Source: JANQPX01 sp041398025 (lineage in GTDB: Bacteria > Pseudomonadota > Alphaproteobacteria > Geminicoccales > Geminicoccaceae). From it: a stretch of DNA of 64,000 bases. This document shows, in pieces, positions 53,018-61,647 of this stretch (its first letter is position 1; every line of letters starts with the position of its first letter). Location: the NCBI GenBank assembly GCA_041398025.1, contig JAWKVM010000026.1:1-64000 (forward strand), in the 5' to 3' direction. Both the position numbers and the translations under genes were made by a program. The notes beneath the pieces were generated by a model. That model worked only from the letters and a program-made list of their open reading frames with translations, did not search any database and had not been told where the DNA came from.

Positions 53018-54151
53018 TCAAAAGGTCGGCTTGGCGCCGGTTTCCGGCACCACCTCGGATATCGCCTCCAGCGAGGCCGCCGTCAGCGAAAGGCCCGATA
53101 TCACCGTGCCCGACGGCCCGAGCTGCGGCAGGATCTTGCCATCCAGCAGGACCTCGATGCCTGCAGCATTGCCGGTCCAGAGCTCGAGATCGTCGCGATT
53201 GGGCACCAGCAGCATCTCGCGCGGCTTCATGGTCTGCGTCCAGACATAATCACGTGAGCGGCTGACCACCTGCACGGAAACATCGGTCAGCGCGCGCACG
53301 ATCACGCGCGCATCGGTGTTCTCGGCCTCATAGATATGGGCACCGTCACCGCGCGCTGCGACCAGGGTGGCAAGCACGTTGACCGGGAGTTCCTCTTTCT
53401 TCGGCTGGGTCGGCGCAGCCGCGACCTGCTGCGTATTGCCTGCGGCCGTCGTCGCCGCATCCGCAGGGACTTCGGCATCATCAGCAATCGCCGACTTCAA
53501 TTCCGCGAGCAGCGCATCCGCGGCCTGGGCCGCCTCGCTGGAGAGATCCTCCTCGTCGATGGTCGCGATCAGCCCGCCCCCACCCGCCGGATCGTCCGGG
53601 CCGGCGCTGCCCTCATCGACTTCGGCCTCGGCAAGACCGGCGTCGGCATCCGCGACGGCGTCGGCCTCCCCCGGCTCCTCCAGGATGTCCTTTTCGACGG
53701 CGACGGCGGTATCGGCGGTCAGCGGCGGCGCGATCAGGTCGAACTGCTCGACGTCGCCGATCCAGCTCCAGCCGACCAGCACGCCGAGGACGGCCGCCGT
53801 CGCCAGGATGGCGACCGATGTTCGATCGGCACGGCGGGGTTTGACCGGCTCGGACGGCGCCTTGTCGCCCCGAAGGCTGGCGATGATCGGATCCATCGGC
53901 CCGGCGATGGCCTCACCGTCCAACCCCAGATAGTTTGCATAGCTGCGCACCATCGCCTTGGCATCGCGCTTGGTCGGGATCACCGAGAGATCGCCCTGCT
54001 CGATGCCGAACAGATAGGTCGCCTTGATGTCGAGATAGCCGGCGATGTCTTCGAGGCGCTCGCCGCGCAGGCTGCGCAGCCGACCGAATTCCGTACCGAT
54101 CCGCCGGATGGCGCTCTCGGCAGCCGCGGCGTTGGGCGTGTTCGACGTCAT
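53018..54151 (-). CDS. rodZ: RodZ-like helix-turn-helix cell-shape protein
   Basis: A 377-residue protein: an N-terminal Xre-type HTH (RRIGTEFGRLRSLRGERLED, IAGYLDIKATYLFGIEQGD) in the cytosol, a basic stretch KPRRADR, one membrane helix (VAILATAAVLGVLVGWSWIG), an acidic Ala/Asp-rich periplasmic linker of about 130 residues, and a C-terminal DUF4115 beta domain (VSVQVVSRSRDYVWTQTMKP). RodZ links MreB to the elongasome. Position directly before ispG-hisS supports it, as in E. coli. GAGGATTCT precedes the ATG at 54151; upstream residues are not coding-like. Confidence 0.88.
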   Translation of the reverse strand: MTSNTPNAAAAESAIRRIGTEFGRLRSLRGERLEDIAGYLDIKATYLFGIEQGDLSVIPTKRDAKAMVRSYANYLGLDGEAIAGPMDPIIASLRGDKAPSEPVKPRRADRTSVAILATAAVLGVLVGWSWIGDVEQFDLIAPPLTADTAVAVEKDILEEPGEADAVADADAGLAEAEVDEGSAGPDDPAGGGGLIATIDEEDLSSEAAQAADALLAELKSAIADDAEVPADAATTAAGNTQQVAAAPTQPKKEELPVNVLATLVAARGDGAHIYEAENTDARVIVRALTDVSVQVVSRSRDYVWTQTMKPREMLLVPNRDDLELWTGNAAGIEVLLDGKILPQLGPSGTVISGLSLTAASLEAISEVVPETGAKPTF

Positions 54152-54338
54152 AGAATCCTCAACTGCGCCATGAGCTCGAGCCCACTGGTCCCCCAGGCGA
54201 CCGGCGCGGCATCGGCGGCCGATCGGATGCGGGGAGCGTCTCCATTCCACAGGCAATCATGCTGGCAAGCGCCCGACATTCAAGAGCCCCTCGACCCGTC
54301 CGGCCCGGCAAACCGAAGCCTCCGACGGCCGGCATCAC

Positions 54339-56699
54339 TCAGATATGCAGTTGAACTCCATGGTCGAGCGCGTAGTTATGCAACCTTACACGCAGGCTGC
54401 GGTCCGGTAAATCCAGGAGCTGGTGCAGATAGGTGGAGAGACGGCCGCAGCGCAGCGAGCGCAGCATGGCCTTGACCGGCCCGACGTCGGAGGGCGTCAT
54501 GGAGAGGTTGCGCACGCCGAGACCGAGCAGCACCATCGCCTCCAGCGGCTTGGAGGCGATCTCGCCGCAGATCGACAGGCTGACGCCTGCCGTGCGGCAG
54601 CGCTCCACCAGCTCGGACAGGAAGCTCAGCACCGAGGGCGAGAGCACGTCATAGCGATCGACCAGCTCGGGATTGCCGCGGTCGCAGGCGAACAGGAACT
54701 GCATCAGGTCGTTGCTGCCGACCGAGAGGAAATCGACCCGGCGCAGCAGCGCCGGCATCTGCCAGAACAGCGAGGGCACCTCGAGCATGGTGCCGACGCG
54801 CACCTTGGTCGGCATCTCCTGACCGCTGGCTTCGGCGCGCTCCAGCTCCATGTCGAGCAATCGCTTGGCCTCGACGAACTCCGCGACCTCGGCGATCATC
54901 GGGAACATGACGTCGAGCGACCGCCCTTGCGCGCTCCTGATCAACGCGCGGAGCTGGGTGCGCAGCACGGCGGGACGATCCAGCGCCATGCGAATCGACC
55001 GCCAGCCCATGGCCGGATTGCCCTCGATCGGGAATTTCCAATAGGGCAGATGCTTGTCGCTGCCGACGTCGAGGGTGCGGAACACGACCGGCTTGTCGCC
55101 GGCGATTTCGCGGGCCCGGGCATAGAGCTCGGTCTGGGCGGCGACATCCGGGAACTTGTTGCGCGTCATGAAGGCGAGCTCGGTACGGTAGAGCCCGATG
55201 CCGTCGGCGGCCGTGGTCTCGAGGCCGGCGAGATCGATCAGAAAGCCGGCGTTCAGATGCAGGCCGACGCGCATGCCATCCAGCGTCACCGCGGGCTGAT
55301 CGCGCAGTGTCTCGTAGATCCGCCGGCGTTCGGCGCGCGCCTTGATCGACTGGGAGAAGGCGAACTCGACGTCTTCCCCCGGACGCAGGAAAACCTGGCC
55401 GTGATCGCAATCCACGGCGACCTGATCGCCGGGCGCGATCCTGGAGAGCGCGTTGGAGACGCGGCCGATCAGCGGAATGGCGAGCGCGCGCGCGACGATG
55501 GTGACATGGGCGGTGGGCGAGCCCTCCTCCAGAATGACCGCGCGCAGTCGATCGGTGCGCTTGTATTCCAGAAGCTCCGCCGGGCTGATGGTGCGCGCCA
55601 CCAGCACCACGAAACGCGGCAGGCGCGCGGCATCGACGATCCGTCGTCGGCCCGTCAGATGGATCAGAAGGCGATCGGCGATCGCGTCCAGATCGTGCAG
55701 GCGCTCGCGCAGGTAGGGATCGGGAATGTGCGACATGCGCAGGCGCGTCTCTTCCTGCACGCGGCGCACCGCCGCTTCCGCGGTCAGGCCGCTCTTCACC
55801 GCCTCGGTCATGCGCCGTCGCCAGCCAGCGTCCTGGGCGAACAGCTTGTAGGTCTCGATCACCTCGCGCTGCTCGCCGTCTGCGACCTCCGGGAGGCGCA
55901 GCAGCTCGTCGACGGAATCGCGCAGGCTGGCCATGGCGTTGTCCAGCCGCTCGGCCTCGGCGTCGGGATCGCTGGAGACCAGGCGCGCGACCTCGATCTG
56001 ATGCTGATGCAGGACCGCCTGGCCGAGAGCGACACCTTCAACCAGCCGAAGCCCTTCGAGCCGTTCCGGTCCGTAGTCGGCACCGAGCTGCACCGGAAAC
56101 TCGTCATGGTCGATCAGTCCGCCAGAAGCGAACATCTCGGCGAAGACCGTGGCGATGATCTGCAGCGCCTCGACCTCTTCTTCGGAATAGTGCCGGGGGG
56201 TCTGGTTCTGCACCACCAGCACGCCGACCACGCGGCCGCCATAGACGATCGGCACGCCGAGGAAGGAGTGGTATTCCTCTTCACCGGTCTCCGGGCGATA
56301 GGCGAAGCCCGGATGCTTTTGCGCTTCGGAAAGGTTGAACACGGCACCCTGCGCCGCGATCAGGCCGACCAGGCCCTCGCCGACCCGAAGGCGCGTAGTG
56401 TGCACGGCCTCGGCTCGGAGGCCTTCGGTCGCGAAGAGTTCGAGATAGTCGCCGCCGCGCAGCACATAGGCCGAGCACACTTCGGAGACGATGTCGCTCG
56501 CGATCAGGCGCACCATGCGGTTCAGCCGCTCCTGCGGACTGACCTGTGCCGCCATCACCTCGATCAGGCGGCGCAGCAGGCGCCTGGCACCCGACATCTC
56601 GTCGACGCGAAGATCGATCGCCGCAGGCGGCACGATCGAGGCCTGGCCGGCGCTCGAGCGCGTGCCCGTAGCGGCGCCGGAACCGGTGGTCGTGCTCAT
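54339..56699 (-). CDS. ptsP: PTS-Ntr enzyme I (phosphoenolpyruvate-protein phosphotransferase PtsP)
   Basis: A 786-residue protein: an N-terminal GAF domain (about residues 40-190, with FLGVPIVYGGRVVGVLVVQN), then enzyme I. The phospho-accepting His398 is in EEGSPTAHVTIVARALAIPL. The PEP-binding barrel shows DGIGLYRTELAFM, VFRTLDVGSDKH, and VGSNDLMQFLFACDRGN, and the active-site Cys is in LSICGEIAS. It starts the nitrogen-PTS cascade (PtsP to NPr to EIIA-Ntr), sensing glutamine via GAF. Its start overlaps the stop of the nitronate monooxygenase gene by four bases (ATGA), so the two are coupled. Confidence 0.96.
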   Translation of the reverse strand: MSTTTGSGAATGTRSSAGQASIVPPAAIDLRVDEMSGARRLLRRLIEVMAAQVSPQERLNRMVRLIASDIVSEVCSAYVLRGGDYLELFATEGLRAEAVHTTRLRVGEGLVGLIAAQGAVFNLSEAQKHPGFAYRPETGEEEYHSFLGVPIVYGGRVVGVLVVQNQTPRHYSEEEVEALQIIATVFAEMFASGGLIDHDEFPVQLGADYGPERLEGLRLVEGVALGQAVLHQHQIEVARLVSSDPDAEAERLDNAMASLRDSVDELLRLPEVADGEQREVIETYKLFAQDAGWRRRMTEAVKSGLTAEAAVRRVQEETRLRMSHIPDPYLRERLHDLDAIADRLLIHLTGRRRIVDAARLPRFVVLVARTISPAELLEYKRTDRLRAVILEEGSPTAHVTIVARALAIPLIGRVSNALSRIAPGDQVAVDCDHGQVFLRPGEDVEFAFSQSIKARAERRRIYETLRDQPAVTLDGMRVGLHLNAGFLIDLAGLETTAADGIGLYRTELAFMTRNKFPDVAAQTELYARAREIAGDKPVVFRTLDVGSDKHLPYWKFPIEGNPAMGWRSIRMALDRPAVLRTQLRALIRSAQGRSLDVMFPMIAEVAEFVEAKRLLDMELERAEASGQEMPTKVRVGTMLEVPSLFWQMPALLRRVDFLSVGSNDLMQFLFACDRGNPELVDRYDVLSPSVLSFLSELVERCRTAGVSLSICGEIASKPLEAMVLLGLGVRNLSMTPSDVGPVKAMLRSLRCGRLSTYLHQLLDLPDRSLRVRLHNYALDHGVQLHI

Positions 56700-57763
56700 G
56701 CGACCGCCTCCCCCAGGGAGGATGCCTGACCCAGGCCACGGCCGAGCGCCAAGCTCGCCTGCTCCACCAGCTCGCCGATGATCTCGGCGACCGGCTGCTC
56801 CCGTTCCACCAGGCCGACGCTCTGGCCGGCCATCAGCGACCCGGTCTCGACATCGCCCTCGATCGCCGCACGCCTGAGCGCACCCGCCCAGAAATGCTCG
56901 ATCGCGAGCGACGCCTCCTCGAAGGTCATCTCGCCCTGGCGATAGCGCGCGATCACGTCGATCTGCGTGCGCGTGAACGCCTTGGTCGCCTCATTGGCCA
57001 GGGCACGCACCGGGATCACCTTGAATTCGGGATCGATCTGCACGGACGGCATGGCGTCGCGCGCATGGCCGCGGATGAAGGCCTGCTTGAAGTTCGGATG
57101 CGCCACCGACTCGGTCGCGCAGACGAAGCGCGTGCCCATCTGGATGCCGGCAGCGCCCATGTTGAGATAGGCGGCGATCGCCTCGCCATGGCCGATACCG
57201 CCGGCGACGAAGATCGGCAGGTCGGGCATGTGCTCGCTCATATAGGGCAGGATCTCCTGGGCGAGCACGCTGGTCGCGACCGGGCCGATATGGCCGCCGG
57301 CCTCCATGCCCTCGATGATCAGCGCATCGGCGCCGGCACGCGCGAGCTTGCGCGCAACCCCGAGCGAAGGGGCGAACGCCAGAAGCTTCGCCCCGCCCTC
57401 CTTGACCCGCGCCATCGTGGCCTTGCCCGGAAGCCCGCCGGCCAGCACGATATGGCCGACGCCATGCTCGGCGCAGACGTCGATCAGCGCATCCAGATCC
57501 GGATGCATGACGATCAGATTGACGCCGAACGGCCTGTCCGTGCGCTCGGCGGTGCCCTTGATTTCGGCAGCCAGCAGATCGGGCGTCATCGCCCCGCAGG
57601 CGAGCACGCCGAAGCCGCCCGCATTGGAAATCGCCGCCACCAGATGTCGTTCGGAGACCCAGGTCATCGCACCTCCCAGGACTGCAAACGGGCAGCCCAG
57701 GAAGTCTGTTCCATTTTGCCAAAGACGATTTAGCTGCGCCCGTCCCGACTCGAGGTCCGCCAT
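56696..57763 (-). CDS. nitronate monooxygenase-family flavoprotein
   Basis: A 355-residue FMN TIM-barrel of the NMO/2-nitropropane dioxygenase family. Seen are PFAVLGGAMTWVSERHLVAA, ISNAGGFGVLACGAM, DALIIEGMEAGGHIGPVATS with the conserved His, IFVAGGIGHGEAIAAYL, and GAAGIQMGTRFVCATES (phosphate loop). It oxidises alkyl nitronates or acts as a reductase; the true substrate is unknown. It lies between lysC and ptsP, which are usually adjacent in alphaproteobacteria, and is translationally coupled to ptsP. Confidence 0.9.
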   Translation of the reverse strand: MADLESGRAQLNRLWQNGTDFLGCPFAVLGGAMTWVSERHLVAAISNAGGFGVLACGAMTPDLLAAEIKGTAERTDRPFGVNLIVMHPDLDALIDVCAEHGVGHIVLAGGLPGKATMARVKEGGAKLLAFAPSLGVARKLARAGADALIIEGMEAGGHIGPVATSVLAQEILPYMSEHMPDLPIFVAGGIGHGEAIAAYLNMGAAGIQMGTRFVCATESVAHPNFKQAFIRGHARDAMPSVQIDPEFKVIPVRALANEATKAFTRTQIDVIARYRQGEMTFEEASLAIEHFWAGALRRAAIEGDVETGSLMAGQSVGLVEREQPVAEIIGELVEQASLALGRGLGQASSLGEAVA

Positions 57764-57852
57764 GTCGCTGTTCCGTTTCGATCCTGTCTGGTCGCGCCCT
57801 GCTCCGGCACCTGTCCCCAAGCCGCTCGGCGGCCTTAAACGCAGCGCCGCGG

Positions 57853-59076
57853 CTACGCCTCGTCGAGCCCGTAGGTGGTATGCAGCGTGCGCAGCGCGAG
57901 CTCCGTATAGTCCTCGTCGATCAGGATGCTGATCTTGATCTCCGAGGTCGAAATCGCCTGAATGTTGATCTCGCGCTCGGCAAGCGCCTGGAACATCACA
58001 TGGGCGATGCCCGCATGCGAGCGCATGCCGACGCCGATCACCGAGATCTTCACCACGTCGCCCTTGCCGTCCATCCGGCGAAAGCCGAGCTCGTCCTGCA
58101 TCGCCTCGAGGATCACCCGCGCCCGCTCCAGGTCCGGCCGGCCGACCGTAAAGGTGACATCGGTGGTCGCACCATCGGCGGACACGCTCTGCACGATCAT
58201 GTCGACATTGATGTTGGCTTCGGCGAGCGGCCCGAAGATGCGCGCGGCGATGCCCGGCTGATCCGCCACGCCGATCAGCGTGACCTTGGCCTCGGCCCGG
58301 CTGTAGGCGATGCCGCTTACCACTTGCTGTTCCAAGATTTCGCCCTCGTCGATGACTAGAGTTCCGGGTGCGTCCGTGAAGCTGGAAAGCACCTGAAGGC
58401 GCACGGCGTGACGCATGGCCAGCGCCACCGACCGTGTCTCCAGCACCCGCGCGCCAAGCGAGGCCATCTCCAGCATCTCCTCATAGGTGATGCGCCCGAT
58501 CTTCCTGGCCTTCTGCACGATCCTGGGATCGCTGGTGTAGACGCCTTCGACATCGGTATAGATGTCGCAGCGATCGGCGCCGAGAGCCGCGGCGAGCGCC
58601 ACCGCCGAGGTATCCGAGCCGCCGCGCCCGAGCGTGGTAATGCGGCCATCCGGCGCGATCCCCTGAAAGCCGGCGAGCACGGGGATCTGCCCCTGATCCA
58701 GGGCCTTGCGCAGGGCCGAAACGTCGCTCGCCTGCACCCTGGCCTTGCCATGGGCGCTGTCGGTCAGAAGCGGCGCCTGCCATCCGAGGAAGGAGCGTGC
58801 GGGCAGGCCTTCCGCCTGCAGCGCCAGCGCCAGAAGCCCCGCGGTCACCTGCTCGCCGGACGAGACGACCGTATCGTATTCGGCGCGATCATAGTGGCTG
58901 CCGCCGATCTCCTCGACCCACTCGACCAGCCTGTTGGTGGTGCCGGCCATGGCGGAGACGTTGACCGCGACCTGATCGCCATTTCGGCGCGCGCGCGCAA
59001 CCCGCTCGGCAACAGCGCGGATCCTTGTCAGATCCGCGACCGAGGTCCCACCGAATTTTTGCACCACCAGTGCCAA
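57853..59076 (-). CDS. lysC: aspartate kinase
   Basis: A 407-residue aspartokinase, which phosphorylates aspartate at the head of Lys/Thr/Met/DAP synthesis. The kinase core shows ALVVQKFGGTSVADLTRI, GRGGSDTSAVALAAALGAD and a CDIYTDVEGVYTSDPRIV loop; two ACT domains at the C-terminus (VTLIGVADQPGIAARIF, ISVIGVGMRSHAGIAHVMF) give allosteric control. The probable start is TTG 59076 with GGGAGG 5 nt upstream; an ATG at 59094 is upstream of that ribosome site and less likely. It is divergent from ubiG. Confidence 0.94.
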   Translation of the reverse strand: MALVVQKFGGTSVADLTRIRAVAERVARARRNGDQVAVNVSAMAGTTNRLVEWVEEIGGSHYDRAEYDTVVSSGEQVTAGLLALALQAEGLPARSFLGWQAPLLTDSAHGKARVQASDVSALRKALDQGQIPVLAGFQGIAPDGRITTLGRGGSDTSAVALAAALGADRCDIYTDVEGVYTSDPRIVQKARKIGRITYEEMLEMASLGARVLETRSVALAMRHAVRLQVLSSFTDAPGTLVIDEGEILEQQVVSGIAYSRAEAKVTLIGVADQPGIAARIFGPLAEANINVDMIVQSVSADGATTDVTFTVGRPDLERARVILEAMQDELGFRRMDGKGDVVKISVIGVGMRSHAGIAHVMFQALAEREINIQAISTSEIKISILIDEDYTELALRTLHTTYGLDEA

Positions 59077-59227
59077 ACAGCCCTCCCGTCGCATCGTTTT
59101 CCGCTGGGCAGGGCAACGAGGCGACTGGCCAACATCGAAGCTGGCCTTTAAATACCCGCGAGCGCAGACTGAAACAAGTCAAGAACGCATCGCCCAAACC
59201 AGATCGAGCCAGAAGGATTCCCGTCGC

Positions 59228-60004
59228 TTGCCCAGGCCAGAGCCACGCCTCCCCTCAGCCGACCCGGACGAGATCCGGCGCTTCGATGCGCTGGCCGGCG
59301 ACTGGTGGGACGAAAACGGGCCGATGGCGCCGCTGCACAAGCTCAACCCGATCAGGCTCGGCTATATCCGCGATCGGATCACCGCCCATCTCGGCCGCCA
59401 GGCCGGCGGCCGCAGCCCGCTCGCCGGCCTTCGCATCCTCGACATCGGCTGCGGCGGCGGCCTTCTCGCCGAGCCGCTTGCGCGCATGGGTGCAGAGGTC
59501 ACCGGCATCGACCTCGCCCCCGCCAATATCGAGGGAGCGAAACGCCACGCCTCCGAGGCCGGCCTCGCCATCGACTACCGCACGGCCGCGGTCGAGGACC
59601 TCGCCCGCGCCGTCGAGCGCTTCGACCTGGTCTGCGCCATGGAGGTGGTCGAGCATGTTCCCGACCAGCCCGCCTTCCTGCAGGCTGCCGCTTCCCTGGT
59701 CAGGCCGGCGGTCGACGACCGCCCCGCGGGCGCCCTGGTGATGGCGACCCTCAACCGCACGCTCCGCTCCTTCGCGCTCGGCATCGTCGCCGCCGAATAC
59801 ATCCTGGGCTGGCTCCCCAGAGGCACCCACGACTGGTCCCGCTTCGTCCGCCCCTCGGAAGCGGCCCGCGCTCTGAGGCGGGGCGGCCTGGAGGTCAACG
59901 ATCTGACCGGCGTCACCTACGACCCGCTGCGCGACCGCTTCCAGCTGAGCCCGGACCCCGCGGTCAACTACATGCTGTTCGCCACCCCGCAATCCGTCGT
60001 TTGA
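59228..60004 (+). CDS. ubiG: ubiquinone biosynthesis O-methyltransferase UbiG
   Basis: A 258-residue SAM methyltransferase that acts twice in ubiquinone synthesis. The family start RRFDALAGDWWDENGPMAPLHKLNP and SAM loop LRILDIGCGGGLLAEPLARM are diagnostic, as are DLVCAMEVVEHVPDQPAFL and a late GTHDWSRFVRPSE. The start is probably TTG 59228 with AAGGA about 12 nt upstream; no better ATG exists. It is head-to-head with lysC, a conserved alphaproteobacterial arrangement, and convergent with the PAP2 gene. Confidence 0.94.
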   Translation: MPRPEPRLPSADPDEIRRFDALAGDWWDENGPMAPLHKLNPIRLGYIRDRITAHLGRQAGGRSPLAGLRILDIGCGGGLLAEPLARMGAEVTGIDLAPANIEGAKRHASEAGLAIDYRTAAVEDLARAVERFDLVCAMEVVEHVPDQPAFLQAAASLVRPAVDDRPAGALVMATLNRTLRSFALGIVAAEYILGWLPRGTHDWSRFVRPSEAARALRRGGLEVNDLTGVTYDPLRDRFQLSPDPAVNYMLFATPQSVV

Positions 60005-60019
60005 TGAGCAGCGCGCAAC

Positions 60020-60853
60020 TCATCCGGCGGCACGAGCTGACGATACGGGGCGAAGCTGAAACAGCGGATAGCGCAATCGGACGGTGATCTGGTCACCGTC
60101 GATTTCGAGACTTGGCTCTGGCCCGTCGCCATCATTCCGAAAGATCTCGCTGCTATCGACCAGCCGCGCGAGAAAATGGCCGAGGCCGGCACCGACCAGC
60201 ACATCGGTGGCAAAATGCTTTTGGCCCTCGACGCGCGCCCAGCCGGTCGCAAGCGCGAGGCCGGTGAGCGCCGTGTCGATGGTGCCGTCGAGCGCGGCCG
60301 GCATGCCGAGCCGGTCGAGATCCTGGGCGATCAGGGTGGCGGCGGACGCTGCCGCATCGGCATGGCCCGAGGGAAAGCTCAGCCGATCGGTCTTGTCCGG
60401 CCGGCGGCGGCCGCTTGCCGCCTTGACCGCACCTACCAGACCGGTGGATGCGCCGAAGGCGAGCAGATTCGCGCCGGAGGAGCCGTAATCGCCGCCCCCG
60501 GCCAACGGAACCAGCGCGTCGGTCACCAGCATCGTGCCCACCAGACCGTTCATCAGCACATCGCTCGCGTCGCGCGCCCGGCTCTGCGAGCCGAACAGCG
60601 GCTGGTCTTCGGTCGCCCAGCGCGAGATGGCATCGTCCTGCCCGCCGACACCGATCACGGCCGCGGTCGCCAGCGGCACCCAGGTCAGCGGGTCGCGCGC
60701 AGCTCCGGCCGCGGCCCCGGCCACGCCTCGCCAATCGACCCAGGATGAGGCACCGGGATCGGCAGCGCAGCCGCCGAGCAGAAGCGCCAGGGACAGGATG
60801 ACCGCCCGAAGACAGAAAAGCCGATGAAACTCTCGAGCCGGTTCGGCGAGCAT
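60020..60853 (-). CDS. PAP2-family phosphatase lipoprotein
   Basis: A 277-residue protein with a lipoprotein signal and lipobox LLGGC (Cys29). The acid-phosphatase triad is present: KAASGRRRPDKTD (motif 1), LSFPSGHADAAAS (motif 2) and ARVEGQKHFATDVLVG (motif 3, Arg-x5-His-x3-Asp). It likely dephosphorylates lipids (undecaprenyl diphosphate or phosphatidic acid) on the periplasmic side; the lipid anchor replaces the membrane helices of usual PAP2 enzymes. The start is uncertain, because the G-rich ribosome site abuts ATG 60853. Confidence 0.85.
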   Translation of the reverse strand: MLAEPAREFHRLFCLRAVILSLALLLGGCAADPGASSWVDWRGVAGAAAGAARDPLTWVPLATAAVIGVGGQDDAISRWATEDQPLFGSQSRARDASDVLMNGLVGTMLVTDALVPLAGGGDYGSSGANLLAFGASTGLVGAVKAASGRRRPDKTDRLSFPSGHADAAASAATLIAQDLDRLGMPAALDGTIDTALTGLALATGWARVEGQKHFATDVLVGAGLGHFLARLVDSSEIFRNDGDGPEPSLEIDGDQITVRLRYPLFQLRPVSSARAAG

Positions 60854-61051
60854 CCTCCCCCCTCCGCTATATGGGGAGGGACCGTATCGCGTCCGGCTGA
60901 CGGCAACCTTACGCCTGGTGACCGCCAGCGTGACCGCAGGAAGACCCGGCCATGCAGGGGAGCGGAGTCGGCTCGCTTGCCGTCGTCAGCGATCCGCCAC
61001 CTCTAGGATTTCGCCGCCAGCAGTGTACTATCAAGAGAAGGGAGGCGAAGA

Positions 61052-61096
61052 ATGTCAGCCAGCGGTTTCTTGGTGCACCACGGGGTATCGCCGTGA
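61052..61096 (+). CDS. 14-codon leader peptide coupled to dctQ
   Basis: GGGAGG lies at 61040-61045, 6-7 nt before the ATG at 61052; the frame reads MSASGFLVHHGVSP and stops at 61094-61096. The GTG start of dctQ (61093) overlaps this stop as GTGA. dctQ itself has no strong ribosome site. It may be a leader that couples translation. A frameshift in the dctQ N-terminus is the alternative. Confidence 0.4.
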   Translation: MSASGFLVHHGVSP

Positions 61097-61647
61097 GCGT
61101 GATCGCCGCTCTGGCGTCGCTCGTGGAAAAGCTGAACGACCGGCTGCTCCTGGTCTGCAAATGGCTGATCATCGCGATCGTCGCCATGCTTGCGGCCATC
61201 CTGATCTCGGCCGTCTTCTATCGCTACGCCCTCAACAACGCGATCGCCTGGTCCGAGGAAGGCTCGAAATATCTGATGGTCTGGCTGACCTTCCTCGGCG
61301 CCCCGATCGCGCTTCGCCACGCCGCGCACATCAATATCGACCTTCTGGTCAAGATCTTCCCGCCGCGCGGCCGCCAGGCATTCTACTTCGCCATCAATCT
61401 GATCATCGTCGCGACCATGGGCATCCTGCTCTGGAAAGGCTGGTCGTTCGCCGAGCTCGGCGCCCGCCAGGTCGCGTCCAGCTTCAATTTCTCGATGGTC
61501 TGGATGTATGTCGCCGTGCCTATCGGCTCGGCGCTGACCTGCCTTGTCGCGATCGAGCTTTCCCTGAAGGCCCTGCTCGGCATCGCCGACCCCGCACAGG
61601 GGATCGACGAGAACATGGCCGCCCTGGTCGACGAGGTGCGGGAGTAA
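61093..61647 (+). CDS. dctQ: TRAP transporter small permease (DctQ subunit), second system
   Basis: A 184-residue protein with four helices: WLIIAIVAMLAAILISAVFYRY, FLGAPIALRHAAHINIDLLVK (the family's arginine-His loop), YFAINLIIVATMGILLWKG and MVWMYVAVPIGSALTCLVAI. It pairs with DctM downstream; they overlap by one base (TAATG). The GTG at 61093 places helix 1 normally. This system has the order Q-M-P, unlike the P-Q-M order of the first, so the two are not a recent duplication. Confidence 0.88.
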   Translation: MSVIAALASLVEKLNDRLLLVCKWLIIAIVAMLAAILISAVFYRYALNNAIAWSEEGSKYLMVWLTFLGAPIALRHAAHINIDLLVKIFPPRGRQAFYFAINLIIVATMGILLWKGWSFAELGARQVASSFNFSMVWMYVAVPIGSALTCLVAIELSLKALLGIADPAQGIDENMAALVDEVRE

